Shown here one piece after another: positions 1-8,698 of a stretch of DNA of 64,000 bases. The notes under the pieces were generated by a model. The model worked only from the letters and a program-made list of their open reading frames with translations, did no database searches and was not told the DNA's origin. The stretch's first letter is position 1, and each line of letters opens with the position of its first letter. The stretch comes from Streptococcus suis. GTDB lineage: Bacteria; Bacillota; Bacilli; Lactobacillales; Streptococcaceae. Location: the NCBI RefSeq assembly GCF_002960445.1, contig NZ_POJD01000075.1:32809-96808 (forward strand), in the 5' to 3' direction. A program made the position numbers and the translations under genes.

Positions 1-1121
1 GGAATGGCATAGGGGATGATATTCCAACCAAATACCTCGTAGCTGATTAAAATCGGTGTCAGTAAGGTATTGGTTGCAGAACCAAACACAGCACAATAGC
101 CAAGGGCTGCAACAAGTTCTACTGGTAGGCCAAGTAATCCAGCTAAAAGAGCTCCAGAACTAGCGCCAATAGCAAAGAGCGGAGTGACCTCACCACCTTG
201 AAAACCTGCAGCTAAACACAAGCAAGTGAGCAGAAGTTTGAGTAGCCAGTCATATGCAAATACCTGTTCCCCAGCTAAACTGACATCAATTAAATTGGTT
301 CCCAAACCAGCATAATGACCTTGATGGAAGAAGAAAAGTAGAACGCATAGTCCAACTCCCATGATAGCTATTTTAATGTAAGGATTTGGCAACCAGCGAG
401 ACGAATACCTTTTTGCTTGTTCTAAAAGCCAGGCAAAAAGATTACCAATAACCCCAAAGCATAGGGCAATAAAAATCCATTTGAAACTATCTGTAAGCTG
501 GAAAGTGGGAATCGAAATGGTATGAGTAAATTTTTCCAAGCCCAATAAATGTGAAGTAGTAGAGGCTGTAAAGGCAGCTATTAAACAATAGACCAAATTT
601 CTCCAAGCATATTGGCCAACAATCAAGACTTCGATAGCAAAGAAACTGGCAGCCAAGGGTGTTTGAAAGAGCCCAGCAAAACCTGCTGCCATACCTATCT
701 TCGTCACCATATCTTTGGACAAGTCTGAAAAACCATGCTTCTGTAGCCAATGCGAAAGACTAGCTCCAAGCTGAACGGCCACACCTTCACGACCAACGGA
801 AGCCCCAAAAAGATGGCTGAGCCAAGTTGTAGAAATGATTAGCGGAATGAGAACAGGTGAAATTTGTGCATCCTCACCTTGACCAGCTTTAAAAACCAAC
901 CCCATCCCAGCTTGAACTTCTCCGCCCCATTTTTGATAGACAAATACAACTACTAGTCCAGCCAATGCAAGAAAAGGGACAAGATAATCGAAATATTCTG
1001 ACCGTACTTGTCCAATTTCTAATAAAATCTTCCCGAAGAATGTGGTGACCAGTCCAGCTAACAGTCCCATGAGGACAGAAAAGAGCAGGAGTTGAAGTAT
1101 TTGTTTACCTTTACTGGTCAT
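1..1121 (-). CDS. CLC-family voltage-gated chloride/fluoride channel, 3' end cut by window
   Basis: Reading leftward from the ATG at 1121 gives an uninterrupted hydrophobic protein (start MTSKGKQILQLLLFSVLMG) that runs off the window edge after about 373 residues. It has many membrane segments and two CLC signatures: GREGVAVQLGAS near the middle and GGEVTPLFAIGASSG near the end of the visible part. These variants resemble CLC-F fluoride/proton antiporters more than classical GKEGP-type chloride channels; that subfamily call is an inference. It acts in the cytoplasmic membrane as an anion channel or exchanger. Its start overlaps the 3' end of the chorismate mutase gene by 11 bases, so the two are probably translated from one mRNA. 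Confidence 0.85.
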   Translation of the reverse strand, partial: MTSKGKQILQLLLFSVLMGLLAGLVTTFFGKILLEIGQVRSEYFDYLVPFLALAGLVVVFVYQKWGGEVQAGMGLVFKAGQGEDAQISPVLIPLIISTTWLSHLFGASVGREGVAVQLGASLSHWLQKHGFSDLSKDMVTKIGMAAGFAGLFQTPLAASFFAIEVLIVGQYAWRNLVYCLIAAFTASTTSHLLGLEKFTHTISIPTFQLTDSFKWIFIALCFGVIGNLFAWLLEQAKRYSSRWLPNPYIKIAIMGVGLCVLLFFFHQGHYAGLGTNLIDVSLAGEQVFAYDWLLKLLLTCLCLAAGFQGGEVTPLFAIGASSGALLAGLLGLPVELVAALGYCAVFGSATNTLLTPILISYEVFGWNIIPYAI

Positions 1122-1389
1122 CGCTAGCTAGTTTTCCAGCTTGATAGGCTCTGGACTGGGCCATGATGTCGCTAAAGGTCGCTTGAATAGCTGAGCGGTA
1201 GTCGTCCTTTTGAACCAGGTTTCCAACTCGTTCAAGTACAGCGTTTTCTCTGCTAGTGTCCAAAACAGGTTTGCCAGTTGCTCGCTTAAAGGCTGTGACT
1301 TGATCAACTAGCTCCATACGTTGTTCAAGCAAGTCAACTAATTGACTATCTATAGCGTTAATATTTTCCCGGATATGATCTAGATTCAT
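1111..1389 (-). CDS. chorismate mutase, AroQ class
   Basis: A 92-aa all-helical protein with the typical start MNLDHIRENINAIDSQLVDL, followed by LEQRMELVDQV and a conserved basic helix (FKRATGKPV). Monofunctional AroQ enzymes are about 90 aa. The family converts chorismate to prephenate for Phe/Tyr synthesis. A clear AAAGGAG ribosome site precedes the ATG. It lies between the flavodoxin gene upstream, separated by a hairpin, and the CLC channel gene, whose start it overlaps. Confidence 0.92.
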   Translation of the reverse strand: MNLDHIRENINAIDSQLVDLLEQRMELVDQVTAFKRATGKPVLDTSRENAVLERVGNLVQKDDYRSAIQATFSDIMAQSRAYQAGKLASDDQ

Positions 1390-1407
1390 TTTTTCTCCTT
1401 TTAAGAA

Positions 1408-1431
1408 AACCAGTAACAGATGTTACTGGTT
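1408..1431 (-). terminator. hairpin between flavodoxin and chorismate mutase
   Basis: A perfect 10-bp stem AACCAGTAAC with a 4-nt loop lies just after the flavodoxin stop codon on the minus strand. The following U-run is short (TTTTCTT), and the chorismate mutase ribosome site comes right after. It is therefore either a leaky terminator or an mRNA processing/stability hairpin. Confidence 0.55.
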
Positions 1432-1438
1432 GATTTGA

Positions 1439-1894
1439 TTATTCATTTACTTTGGCAGCAAGGTCAGTTGCAAATTTTTCTAGGTTTACGATATCCTCGT
1501 CTTCAGCAGCAAGGTCTACCTTGACATTTTCAGCACCCTTGACTGCACCACGTGAACCAAGCATGACATCAAAGTCATCTACTGCACTACAGAAGTCATC
1601 ATAGAAGGTATCACCAGAACCGCAAACACCGTACACCTTACCAGTCAAATCCAAGTCCGCTAGGTCAGCATAGAAATCAACGATTTCATCTGGAAGCTCA
1701 CCATCACCACCATAAGAATAAGTGTAGCTGGCTACGACAATTAAGTCAGCATCCAAGATTTCTTCTGTTTCAATGGTCGTACATTCGTGCACCTGTACTT
1801 CCAAACCCAACTCTTCTAGCTTACTGGCGACGATATCAGCAATTTCTTCTGTGTTACCAGTCATACTAGCGTAAACAATTTTTGCTAGTGCCAT
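1439..1894 (-). CDS. flavodoxin
   Basis: A 151-aa flavodoxin: start MALAKIVYASMTGNTEEIAD, with the FMN phosphate-binding loop SMTGNTEE, then a SYTYSYGGDGELP loop and a CGSGDTFYDDFC segment as in short-chain flavodoxins. It is an FMN electron carrier in the cytosol. An in-frame ATG lies four codons upstream, but it sits inside the GGAGG ribosome site, so the start at 1894 is preferred. A -10 element (TGG-TATAAT, minus strand, 1923-1928) lies about 28 bases upstream. The divergent neighbour is the DHH phosphoesterase gene. Confidence 0.93.
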   Translation of the reverse strand: MALAKIVYASMTGNTEEIADIVASKLEELGLEVQVHECTTIETEEILDADLIVVASYTYSYGGDGELPDEIVDFYADLADLDLTGKVYGVCGSGDTFYDDFCSAVDDFDVMLGSRGAVKGAENVKVDLAAEDEDIVNLEKFATDLAAKVNE

Positions 1895-1989
1895 AATTTC
1901 CTCCAAATTACATAGTAATCTTATTATACCATACTCCCATCATTTTCAAAAGGGGAAGTTTATGCTAAAATGATGAAAAAGGAGTTGCT

Positions 1990-2934
1990 ATGACTATTTA
2001 CAATACAATTATTGAAAAAATTCGCGAATACGACACCATCATCATTCATCGTCACCAACGACCAGATCCAGATGCCATTGGCAGTCAGGTTAGCTTGCAA
2101 AAGCTCTTGCAGAAGAATTTTCCTGAAAAAACCATCAAGGTAACCGGTTTTGAGGAACCAAATCTTGCCTGGATGGCAGAAATGGATCAGGTTTCCGACC
2201 AAGACTATCAAGGGGCCTTGGTTATCGTGACAGACACTGCCAATACGGCGCGTGTGGATGATGACCGCTACACTCAGGGTGATTTCCTGATTAAAATCGA
2301 CCACCATCCAAATGAAGAGCCATACGGCGACTTGCTCTGGGTCAATACTGAGGCTAGCTCATGCAGTGAAATGATTGCAGACTTGGCCCTTCAAAGCCAG
2401 TTGGAATTGGATGGGGAAACTGCTCGTCTGCTATATGCTGGTATTGTTGGCGATACGGGACGTTTTCTTTATCCTGCGACTAGTTCACGCACTTTTGAAA
2501 TTGTTGCTCGACTTCGTCAGGAAGATTTTGACTTCGCAAGAATGTCCCGCCAGATGGATACCATTGATTTCAAGATTGCCAAGCTGACAGGTTACGTTTA
2601 CGACAACTTGGAAGTCGATGAGCACGGTGCGGCACGGGTCATTTTGACTCAGGATATCCTCAAAAAATACGGGGTGACCGATGCGGATACTTCCTTTATC
2701 GTTGGGGCTCCAGGACGGATTGGTACTGTACAATCTTGGGGGATTTTTGTGGAACAAACTGACGGAAATTACAGGGTTCGCTTACGCAGCAAGTACATTC
2801 CGATAAACGAGATTGCCAAGCGCCACGATGGCGGTGGCCACCCACTAGCCAGCGGTGCTAACTCTTATTCCCTTTCCGAAAATGAGCAAATCTACCAAGA
2901 AATTCAAGAGGTCGTGAGGAATGCAAGCAAGTAG
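1990..2934 (+). CDS. DHH-family phosphoesterase (NrnA/Pde2-like)
   Basis: A 314-aa protein with DHH-family motif I (HRHQRPDPDAIGS, residues 20-32), a central DHH motif near residues 104-106 and the C-terminal DHHA1 glycine-rich loop GGGHPLASGA near residue 281. Family members of this size degrade nanoRNAs, 3'-phosphoadenosine phosphate or linear pApA from c-di-AMP turnover (NrnA, Pde2); the sequence alone does not say which substrate is used here. It starts at an ATG with an AAAAAGGAG ribosome site. The downstream apbE-like gene overlaps its 3' end by 14 bases, indicating co-transcription. Confidence 0.92.
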   Translation: MTIYNTIIEKIREYDTIIIHRHQRPDPDAIGSQVSLQKLLQKNFPEKTIKVTGFEEPNLAWMAEMDQVSDQDYQGALVIVTDTANTARVDDDRYTQGDFLIKIDHHPNEEPYGDLLWVNTEASSCSEMIADLALQSQLELDGETARLLYAGIVGDTGRFLYPATSSRTFEIVARLRQEDFDFARMSRQMDTIDFKIAKLTGYVYDNLEVDEHGAARVILTQDILKKYGVTDADTSFIVGAPGRIGTVQSWGIFVEQTDGNYRVRLRSKYIPINEIAKRHDGGGHPLASGANSYSLSENEQIYQEIQEVVRNASK

Positions 2935-3949
2935 TCGCTCCCTTCGTCTAATGGGAACCATCATAGAAACTAAAATATGGCACCCAGATGCAGAACCGAT
3001 TTTGGATCAGGTCGAAGAGTTGCTGTATCTATATAAGGACCGATTCTCTGCCAATGATTTGACGTCTGAATTGATGGAGGTCAATCTCAACGCGGGTGTT
3101 CAAGCAGTTCCTGTTGCCGATGACCTGTATGAATTGATTAAATTGGGCAAGGAACACAGTCTGGCTCAGGGATCTTTTTTGAATATTACCATCGGTCCCC
3201 TTGTACAAACCTGGCGGATTGGATTTAGTGATGCTAAGCTCCCTAGTCCCGAAGTCATCTCAGAAAAACTCCAGCTCATCAATCCAAGGGATATCGAACT
3301 CGATGACCGAGAGCAGATCGTCTATCTAAAAAAAGAAGGCATGGCTATTGACCTGGGTGCCCTAGCCAAAGGCTATGTAGCAGATAGGATTGTTGATTTT
3401 CTAAAAAGAATTGGAGTAGAGGCTGGACTGATTAACCTGGGAGGCAATGTTTTGACATTTGGACAGGCTCCACATAATCCAGATGGCTATTGGCGAATTG
3501 GTATACAGGATCCTCAGAAACCACGTGGTGAAAATGCCCTCGTCCTCAAGATAGGCGAAGAGTCGGTTGTCACCTCTGGTATTTACGAACGAAGCCTCAC
3601 GGTAGATGGTCAGACCTACCACCATATTTTAAGTTCGCAAACGGGTTATCCTATCCAGAGTCAGCTGGCCAGTGTGACCATTGTGTCTAAAAACTCTGTC
3701 GATGGTGAGATTTGGACGACCAGACTGTTCGGTCAAACCATAAATCAGACTTTGAAAGAAGTCGAAGAGACGGATGGTCTTGAGGCGGTCTTGATAGGTC
3801 TCGATGGGAAGATATTTGTGACCTCAGGACTTACAGAAAAAATACTGTCAGGTAGGGAGCGAATCTCAGATAGTTTGGGGAGCCCATCCAGAGGGGGATT
3901 TGGAGCAAGAGTAACTTCTGACCTGGCATCAGGTGCTTCTGTTCTATAA
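2921..3949 (+). CDS. apbE: FAD:protein FMN transferase, ApbE family
   Basis: A 342-aa ApbE-family protein. The N-terminal MGTIIETKIW segment, the INLGGNVLTFG motif near residue 170 and the SGIYERSL...HHILSSQTGYPI region, with its metal-binding context, are family hallmarks. ApbE covalently attaches FMN to Thr/Ser residues of extracytoplasmic flavoproteins. No lipobox is visible at the N-terminus, unlike many homologues. The start overlaps the DHH gene; an alternative ATG at 2951 would remove ten residues but has no better ribosome site. Confidence 0.88.
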   Translation: MQASSRSLRLMGTIIETKIWHPDAEPILDQVEELLYLYKDRFSANDLTSELMEVNLNAGVQAVPVADDLYELIKLGKEHSLAQGSFLNITIGPLVQTWRIGFSDAKLPSPEVISEKLQLINPRDIELDDREQIVYLKKEGMAIDLGALAKGYVADRIVDFLKRIGVEAGLINLGGNVLTFGQAPHNPDGYWRIGIQDPQKPRGENALVLKIGEESVVTSGIYERSLTVDGQTYHHILSSQTGYPIQSQLASVTIVSKNSVDGEIWTTRLFGQTINQTLKEVEETDGLEAVLIGLDGKIFVTSGLTEKILSGRERISDSLGSPSRGGFGARVTSDLASGASVL

Positions 3950-4021
3950 TCTCTTAAAAATCTCTAAAAAATCGGTAAAAATACTTGCCAGAAGAAAAAA
4001 GTTTTGGTAAACTTAAATGGT

Positions 4022-4027
4022 TATAAT
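4022..4027 (+). promoter_or_regulatory. -10 element for L31 gene
   Basis: TATAAT lies 43 bases before the L31 start. A convincing -35 at the right distance was not found, so this is a tentative promoter. Confidence 0.4.
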
Positions 4028-4069
4028 CTATGGCTCGGAAAGAGTCCATGGCAGAAAGGAATTTTTAAA

Positions 4070-4312
4070 ATGAAAAAAGATATCCATCCAGAATATCGCA
4101 CTGTTGTCTTCATGGACACAACTACTGGCTACAAGTTCCTTAGTGGTTCAACTAAGAAAACTAGCGAAACTGTAGAATTCGAAGGTGAAACTTACCCATT
4201 GATCCGTGTGGAAATTTCATCAGACTCACACCCATTCTATACTGGACGTCAAAAGTTCACTCAAGCAGATGGACGTGTGGATCGTTTCAACAAAAAATAC
4301 GGTCTCAAGTAA
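4070..4312 (+). CDS. rpmE2: 50S ribosomal protein L31 type B
   Basis: An 80-aa protein starting [20 protein letters not shown]. It has the type B features: no CXXC zinc ligands, and an extended C-terminus ending in RFNKKYGLK. It is a component of the large ribosomal subunit; type B paralogues commonly replace the zinc form. The ATG at 4070 follows a GAAAGGA ribosome site; a longer in-frame opening from 4004 lacks one. The gene is monocistronic, followed by a series of hairpin terminators. Confidence 0.96.
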   Translation: MKKDIHPEYRTVVFMDTTTGYKFLSGSTKKTSETVEFEGETYPLIRVEISSDSHPFYTGRQKFTQADGRVDRFNKKYGLK

Positions 4313-4340
4313 AAAAACAACCCCAACGGGTTGTTTTTTC
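4312..4340 (+). terminator. L31 terminator 1
   Basis: ACAACCC/GGGTTGT stem with flanking A-tract and T-tract, immediately after the stop codon. An almost identical copy lies at 4370-4391. Confidence 0.9.
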
Positions 4341-4369
4341 TTCGCATCTTTAAATACGAAAAGGCGAAT

Positions 4370-4391
4370 ACAACCCCAACGGGTTGTTTTT
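4370..4391 (+). terminator. L31 terminator 2 (copy of terminator 1)
   Basis: Repeats the same stem, loop (CAAC) and T-run as the terminator at 4312-4340. The DNA between the copies carries another short inverted pair (TTCGC ... GCGAA). Confidence 0.75.
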
Positions 4392-4420
4392 CACGAGCTT
4401 GAAAACAAAAGAGCGAGTTA

Positions 4421-4473
4421 TGGTCCAGTGGACCATTTTTTCTTTGCCTCTAGAAATAAAAGAGGACTTTTTT
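4421..4473 (+). terminator. two further hairpins with T-runs
   Basis: TGGTCC-AG-TGGACCA followed by six T (4421-4442), then CCTCT/AGAGG followed by six T (4447-4473). Together with the previous two, four terminator-like hairpins lie in about 160 bases between the L31 gene and rodA. The remaining bases up to 4688 hold only the rodA promoter. Confidence 0.6.
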
Positions 4474-4592
4474 GGTGAGTGATTGCCAAAATGATTGCCA
4501 TTTGTCTGAATATACATTGTAGATAAATGTTCGAGTTTTTAGTGTGTTGACCAGACGATTTTTTCTTCCTGCTAGAGCCTTTTCGTTTTTTT

Positions 4593-4601
4593 TGCTATAA
4601 T
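4593..4601 (+). promoter_or_regulatory. extended -10 promoter for rodA
   Basis: TGC-TATAAT, an extended -10 element, lies 87 bases upstream of the rodA start. Confidence 0.6.
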
Positions 4602-4688
4602 GTTAGAAGCTATATTTAGTGCTGTATTCACAGTTTAGCACTTTACTTGTGAATACCAGTTCTTAGAAATGAAAGTATGAGGTAATCT

Positions 4689-5906
4689 ATGAAATACAGA
4701 GGAACGATAGATAGTCGAATTGACTACTCTCTTATTTTACCAGTCTTTTTTTTATTGGTTGTAGGCATCTTAGCTCTTTTTATTGCAGTGAGCCAGGACT
4801 ATCCCAATAGTGTTTTGCAAATGGTGGGGCAACAAATTGCCTGGATAGGTATTGGAATCGGAGCAGCATTCCTGGTGATGTTCTTTTCGACCAAATTTCT
4901 CTGGCAGATAACTCCATTTTTATATGTACTTGGCCTAGGATTGATGGTCCTGCCCTTATTCTTCTACAGTCCGGACCTGGTGGCTTCGACAGGTGCGAAA
5001 AACTGGGTAACCATTGGAGGAATGACCCTTTTTCAGCCGTCGGAATTTATGAAAATATCCTATATTGTCATGATTGCAAGGGTTATTGTCACCTTCCATA
5101 AGCACCATACTGAACGAGGTCTTCGAGAAGATTTTATGCTGATTGCTTATATGACTCTCTTTACTCTTCCTGTTTTGGTACTACTGGCCTTGCAGAGTGA
5201 CTTGGGAACTTCTTTGGTATTCGTGGCCATCTTCAGCGGGATGCTTCTCCTGTCGGGGGTGTCATGGAAAATCCTTCTGCCAACAGCTTTAATGGTCTTG
5301 GTTCTTGCTGGAGGCTTCATGCTGATTTTCGTATCGCCAGGTGGGACAACCTTCTTGCATAATATGGGAATGGATACCTATAAAATCAACCGTATTTCAG
5401 CTTGGTTAGACCCCTTTAAACACGCACAATCAACTACCTATCAGCAGGCTCAAAGTTTGATTGCTATCGGTAGCGGTGGTCTGAAAGGTCTAGGGTTCAA
5501 TAAAACAAATCTGCTCATTCCGGTTCGAGAAAGTGATATGATTTTTACAGTTATCGGTGAGGATTTTGGTTTTATCGGCGGGACAGTCTTGATTGGCCTC
5601 TACCTCCTGCTGATTTATCGGATGTTACGGATTACATTAAAATCCAATAATCGTTATTATACCTACATCTCTACAGGTTATATTATGATGCTCCTCTTCC
5701 ATGTATTTGAAAATATCGGGGCAGCTACTGGTTTACTACCTCTGACAGGTATCCCACTTCCATTCATCTCTCAAGGTGGCTCTTCTATAGTGTCCAATCT
5801 GATTGGGATTGGCTTGGTACTATCCATGAGTTACCAGTCGCATCTAGCGGATGAAAAAGAAGAAGTGAGATCACGGAAATACAGGAAAATTACGTTAGAA
5901 CGTTAG
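4689..5906 (+). CDS. rodA: rod shape-determining protein RodA (SEDS glycosyltransferase)
   Basis: A 405-aa polytopic membrane protein of the FtsW/RodA/SpoVE (SEDS) family. Visible family features are GAKNWVTIGGMTLFQPSEFMK (residues ~102-122) and the C-terminal GIPLPFISQGGSS motif (residue ~358). SEDS proteins polymerise lipid II into glycan strands together with a class B penicillin-binding protein; RodA drives peripheral growth in ovococci. The short C-terminal tail is basic. A DJ-1-like gene follows after 13 bases, so both are probably in one transcript. Confidence 0.93.
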   Translation: MKYRGTIDSRIDYSLILPVFFLLVVGILALFIAVSQDYPNSVLQMVGQQIAWIGIGIGAAFLVMFFSTKFLWQITPFLYVLGLGLMVLPLFFYSPDLVASTGAKNWVTIGGMTLFQPSEFMKISYIVMIARVIVTFHKHHTERGLREDFMLIAYMTLFTLPVLVLLALQSDLGTSLVFVAIFSGMLLLSGVSWKILLPTALMVLVLAGGFMLIFVSPGGTTFLHNMGMDTYKINRISAWLDPFKHAQSTTYQQAQSLIAIGSGGLKGLGFNKTNLLIPVRESDMIFTVIGEDFGFIGGTVLIGLYLLLIYRMLRITLKSNNRYYTYISTGYIMMLLFHVFENIGAATGLLPLTGIPLPFISQGGSSIVSNLIGIGLVLSMSYQSHLADEKEEVRSRKYRKITLER

Positions 5907-5919
5907 AAAGTTGGTTACT

Positions 5920-6459
5920 ATGGTAAAAGTTGCAGTTATGTTGGCAAATGGCTTTGAAGAAATTGAAGCCTTGGCCCCTGTCGATATTTTTCGAAGAGCA
6001 GATTTTCAATGCGATATGATTGGTTTAACCAGTATTCGTGTGGAAGGTTCCCATGCTATCAAGGTTGAAGCAGACAGTTTGTTTGATGGGGATTTGAGCC
6101 AGTATGATTTGATTGTCCTACCGGGAGGGATGCCTGGTTCAATAAATCTCCGTGATGATGACCGTTTGATTGCAGAATTGCAAAAGGCTGTTGCAAATGG
6201 GAAACGGGTTGCGGCTATCTGTGCGGCCCCAATCGTTCTAGACAGGGCTGGTTTACTGGCTGGGCGTCGCTATACTTGTTTCCCAGGAAAAGAAGCAGAT
6301 GTTGCTTCAGGTATTCATGTTGAAAACAATGTAGTCGTTGATGGACCGATTATTACCAGTCGCGGTGCAGGTACTAGCCTGGACTTTGCTTACAAATTGG
6401 TTGACTTACTTGGTGGTGACGGTCAGGGGCTGGCAAGGGTCATGGTTCATAAAAATTAG
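5920..6459 (+). CDS. DJ-1/PfpI family protein
   Basis: A 179-aa class I glutamine amidotransferase-like protein: start MVKVAVMLANGFEEIEALAP with the conserved Glu in FEEIE, and the nucleophile elbow VAAICAAPIVL with the reactive Cys near residue 103. Length and motifs fit the DJ-1/ThiJ/YajL subgroup, implicated in protein or nucleotide deglycation and oxidative stress; the activity here is unproven. A TTG three codons upstream has no ribosome site spacing, so the ATG at 5920 is used. A strong terminator follows, separating it from gyrB. Confidence 0.88.
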   Translation: MVKVAVMLANGFEEIEALAPVDIFRRADFQCDMIGLTSIRVEGSHAIKVEADSLFDGDLSQYDLIVLPGGMPGSINLRDDDRLIAELQKAVANGKRVAAICAAPIVLDRAGLLAGRRYTCFPGKEADVASGIHVENNVVVDGPIITSRGAGTSLDFAYKLVDLLGGDGQGLARVMVHKN

Positions 6460-6482
6460 AGGAATAGAGTGTTAAAAAGTAG

Positions 6483-6513
6483 GGAGCTGAAGGAGAAAAT
6501 TCAGCTCCTTTTT
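6483..6513 (+). terminator. terminator after DJ-1-like gene
   Basis: Perfect 9-bp stem GGAGCTGAA / TTCAGCTCC with an 8-nt loop and five T. Confidence 0.92.
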
Positions 6514-6535
6514 GGTGGGAATTTTATGAAAAATA

Positions 6536-6544
6536 TGGTATAAT
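6536..6544 (+). promoter_or_regulatory. gyrB promoter -10 (extended)
   Basis: TGG-TATAAT, an extended -10, lies 114 bases upstream of the gyrB ATG, immediately after the preceding terminator. Confidence 0.65.
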
Positions 6545-6657
6545 GTTGGGTACGATTGTAAAGTTTTTATACTCTTGTTTTTCCTATCCAGATACTTCAA
6601 ATCTTGTCGGATGGTTTAACGTTTTTGAGAGTAGAGCTTAGAAATAAAGGAATAAGA

Positions 6658-8610
6658 ATGACAGAAGAAATCAAAGATTTACAAGAAAAAGCACAAGAAT
6701 ATGATGCCAGTCAGATTCAGGTTTTGGAAGGTCTGGAAGCTGTTCGTATGCGTCCAGGTATGTATATCGGAACAACCTCTAAAGAAGGACTTCACCACCT
6801 GGTTTGGGAAATTGTCGATAACTCGATTGACGAGGCCTTGGCCGGTTTTGCCAGCAAGATTGAAGTTTATATCGAGCCCGATAACTCCATTACAGTTGTG
6901 GACAATGGTCGTGGTATCCCGGTCGATATTCAGGAAAAAACAGGTCGACCAGCCGTAGAAACAGTTTTCACAGTTCTCCATGCTGGTGGTAAATTTGGCG
7001 GAGGCGGATACAAGGTTTCAGGTGGTCTGCATGGCGTAGGTTCATCCGTAGTAAATGCCCTTTCGACCCAATTGGATGTCCATGTCTATAAAAATGGTCA
7101 GGTTTATTTCCAAGAATACCGTCGTGGTGAGGTGGTTGCTGATTTGAAGGTTGTGGGAGAAACGGACCGCACTGGTACGACTGTACATTTTACACCAGAT
7201 CCAGAAATCTTTACCGAAACGACAGAGTTTGAGTTTGCGAAATTAAACAAACGCATCCAAGAACTAGCCTTCCTAAACCGCGGTTTAAATCTTTCGATTA
7301 CAGACAAGCGTGAGGGAATGGAACAAACCAAGGAATATCACTATGAAGGTGGTATTGCTTCATATGTGGAATACCTCAATGAAAACAAGGATGTTATCTT
7401 TGACACGCCGATTTACACAGAGGGTGAAATGGATGACATCACAGTCGAAGTGGCTATGCAATACACGACTAGCTACCATGAAAATGTGGTCAGCTTTGCC
7501 AACAATATCCATACCCACGAAGGCGGTACCCACGAACAAGGTTTCCGTACAGCTTTGACGCGTGTCATCAATGATTATGCTAAGAAGAATAAAATTCTCA
7601 AGGAAAATGATGACAACTTAACTGGTGAGGATGTGCGTGAAGGTTTGACAGCTGTTATCTCAGTCAAACACCCTGGTCCTCAGTTTGAAGGACAAACTAA
7701 GACCAAGCTGGGAAATAGCGAGGTTGTCAAAATCACTAACCGTCTATTTTCGGATGCATTTTCAGAATTCCTTTTGGAGCATCCTCAGATTGCTCGTCGG
7801 ATTGTGGACAAGGGTATTGTAGCGGCCAAGGCGCGGATTGCTGCCAAACGTGCTCGTGAGGTCACTCGCAAGAAGTCAGGTCTTGAAATTTCTAACCTGC
7901 CAGGCAAGTTGGCAGACTGTTCATCAAATGATGCGACTAAGACAGAGCTCTTCATCGTGGAGGGAGATTCTGCGGGTGGTTCAGCAAAATCTGGTCGTGA
8001 CCGTGAGTTTCAGGCTATTTTGCCAATTCGTGGTAAGATTTTGAACGTGGAAAAGGCCAGCATGGATAAGATTTTGGCCAACGAGGAAATCCGCAGCTTG
8101 TTTACAGCTATGGGAACTGGCTTTGGAGCGGACTTTGACGTAGAGAAGGCTCGTTATCAGAAATTGGTCATCATGACCGATGCCGATGTCGATGGAGCCC
8201 ACATTCGTACCCTACTCTTGACCCTATTTTACCGTTATATGCGTCCGATTGTAGAAGCTGGTTATGTTTACATTGCCCAGCCACCAATTTATGGGGTTAA
8301 GGTTGGAAGTGAAATCAAGGAATACATTCAACCAGGTGCCAATCAGGAACAAGAATTGCAAGAAGCCTTAGAAAGACATAGTACTGGACGTTCTAAACCA
8401 ACCATCCAACGTTATAAGGGATTGGGTGAAATGGATGACCATCAGTTGTGGGAAACAACCATGAATCCAGAGAATCGTCTGATGGCGCGTGTTTCAGTTG
8501 ATGATGCTGCAGAAGCAGATAAGATTTTTGATATGTTGATGGGGGACAAGGTTGAACCTCGCCGTGAGTTTATCGAAGAAAATGCGGTATATTCGACATT
8601 AGATGTCTAA
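6658..8610 (+). CDS. gyrB: DNA gyrase subunit B
   Basis: A 650-aa GyrB. The GHKL ATPase domain is seen in [19 protein letters not shown] and [15 protein letters not shown]. The TOPRIM domain shows [15 protein letters not shown] and the metal-binding [13 protein letters not shown]. The C-terminus has [10 protein letters not shown]. With GyrA it introduces negative supercoils using ATP and is the target of coumarins. The ATG at 6658 has an AAAGGAA ribosome site; the frame is open 54 bases further upstream without one. QRYKGLGEM with a Gly-rich early loop favours GyrB over ParE. Confidence 0.97.
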   Translation: MTEEIKDLQEKAQEYDASQIQVLEGLEAVRMRPGMYIGTTSKEGLHHLVWEIVDNSIDEALAGFASKIEVYIEPDNSITVVDNGRGIPVDIQEKTGRPAVETVFTVLHAGGKFGGGGYKVSGGLHGVGSSVVNALSTQLDVHVYKNGQVYFQEYRRGEVVADLKVVGETDRTGTTVHFTPDPEIFTETTEFEFAKLNKRIQELAFLNRGLNLSITDKREGMEQTKEYHYEGGIASYVEYLNENKDVIFDTPIYTEGEMDDITVEVAMQYTTSYHENVVSFANNIHTHEGGTHEQGFRTALTRVINDYAKKNKILKENDDNLTGEDVREGLTAVISVKHPGPQFEGQTKTKLGNSEVVKITNRLFSDAFSEFLLEHPQIARRIVDKGIVAAKARIAAKRAREVTRKKSGLEISNLPGKLADCSSNDATKTELFIVEGDSAGGSAKSGRDREFQAILPIRGKILNVEKASMDKILANEEIRSLFTAMGTGFGADFDVEKARYQKLVIMTDADVDGAHIRTLLLTLFYRYMRPIVEAGYVYIAQPPIYGVKVGSEIKEYIQPGANQEQELQEALERHSTGRSKPTIQRYKGLGEMDDHQLWETTMNPENRLMARVSVDDAAEADKIFDMLMGDKVEPRREFIEENAVYSTLDV

Positions 8611-8648
8611 AAACTGAGAAAACAAGTGCATAAGCTAGAGATTTATGG

Positions 8649-8654
8649 TATAAT
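8649..8654 (+). promoter_or_regulatory. ezrA promoter -10
   Basis: TGG-TATAAT extended -10, 44 bases before the ezrA start. Confidence 0.6.
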
Positions 8655-8698
8655 AAAGCGATATTTTCTAGTAATTACTATGAACTAAGGAGATTTAC

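Noticed and set aside
487..750. 87-codon minus-strand ORF near the window start
   Set aside because: It is an out-of-frame shadow of the CLC channel gene, which is open in another minus-strand frame across the whole segment.
4206..4478. 90-codon ORF overlapping L31 and its terminators
   Set aside because: Alternative frame of the L31 gene reading through the hairpins; no ribosome site.
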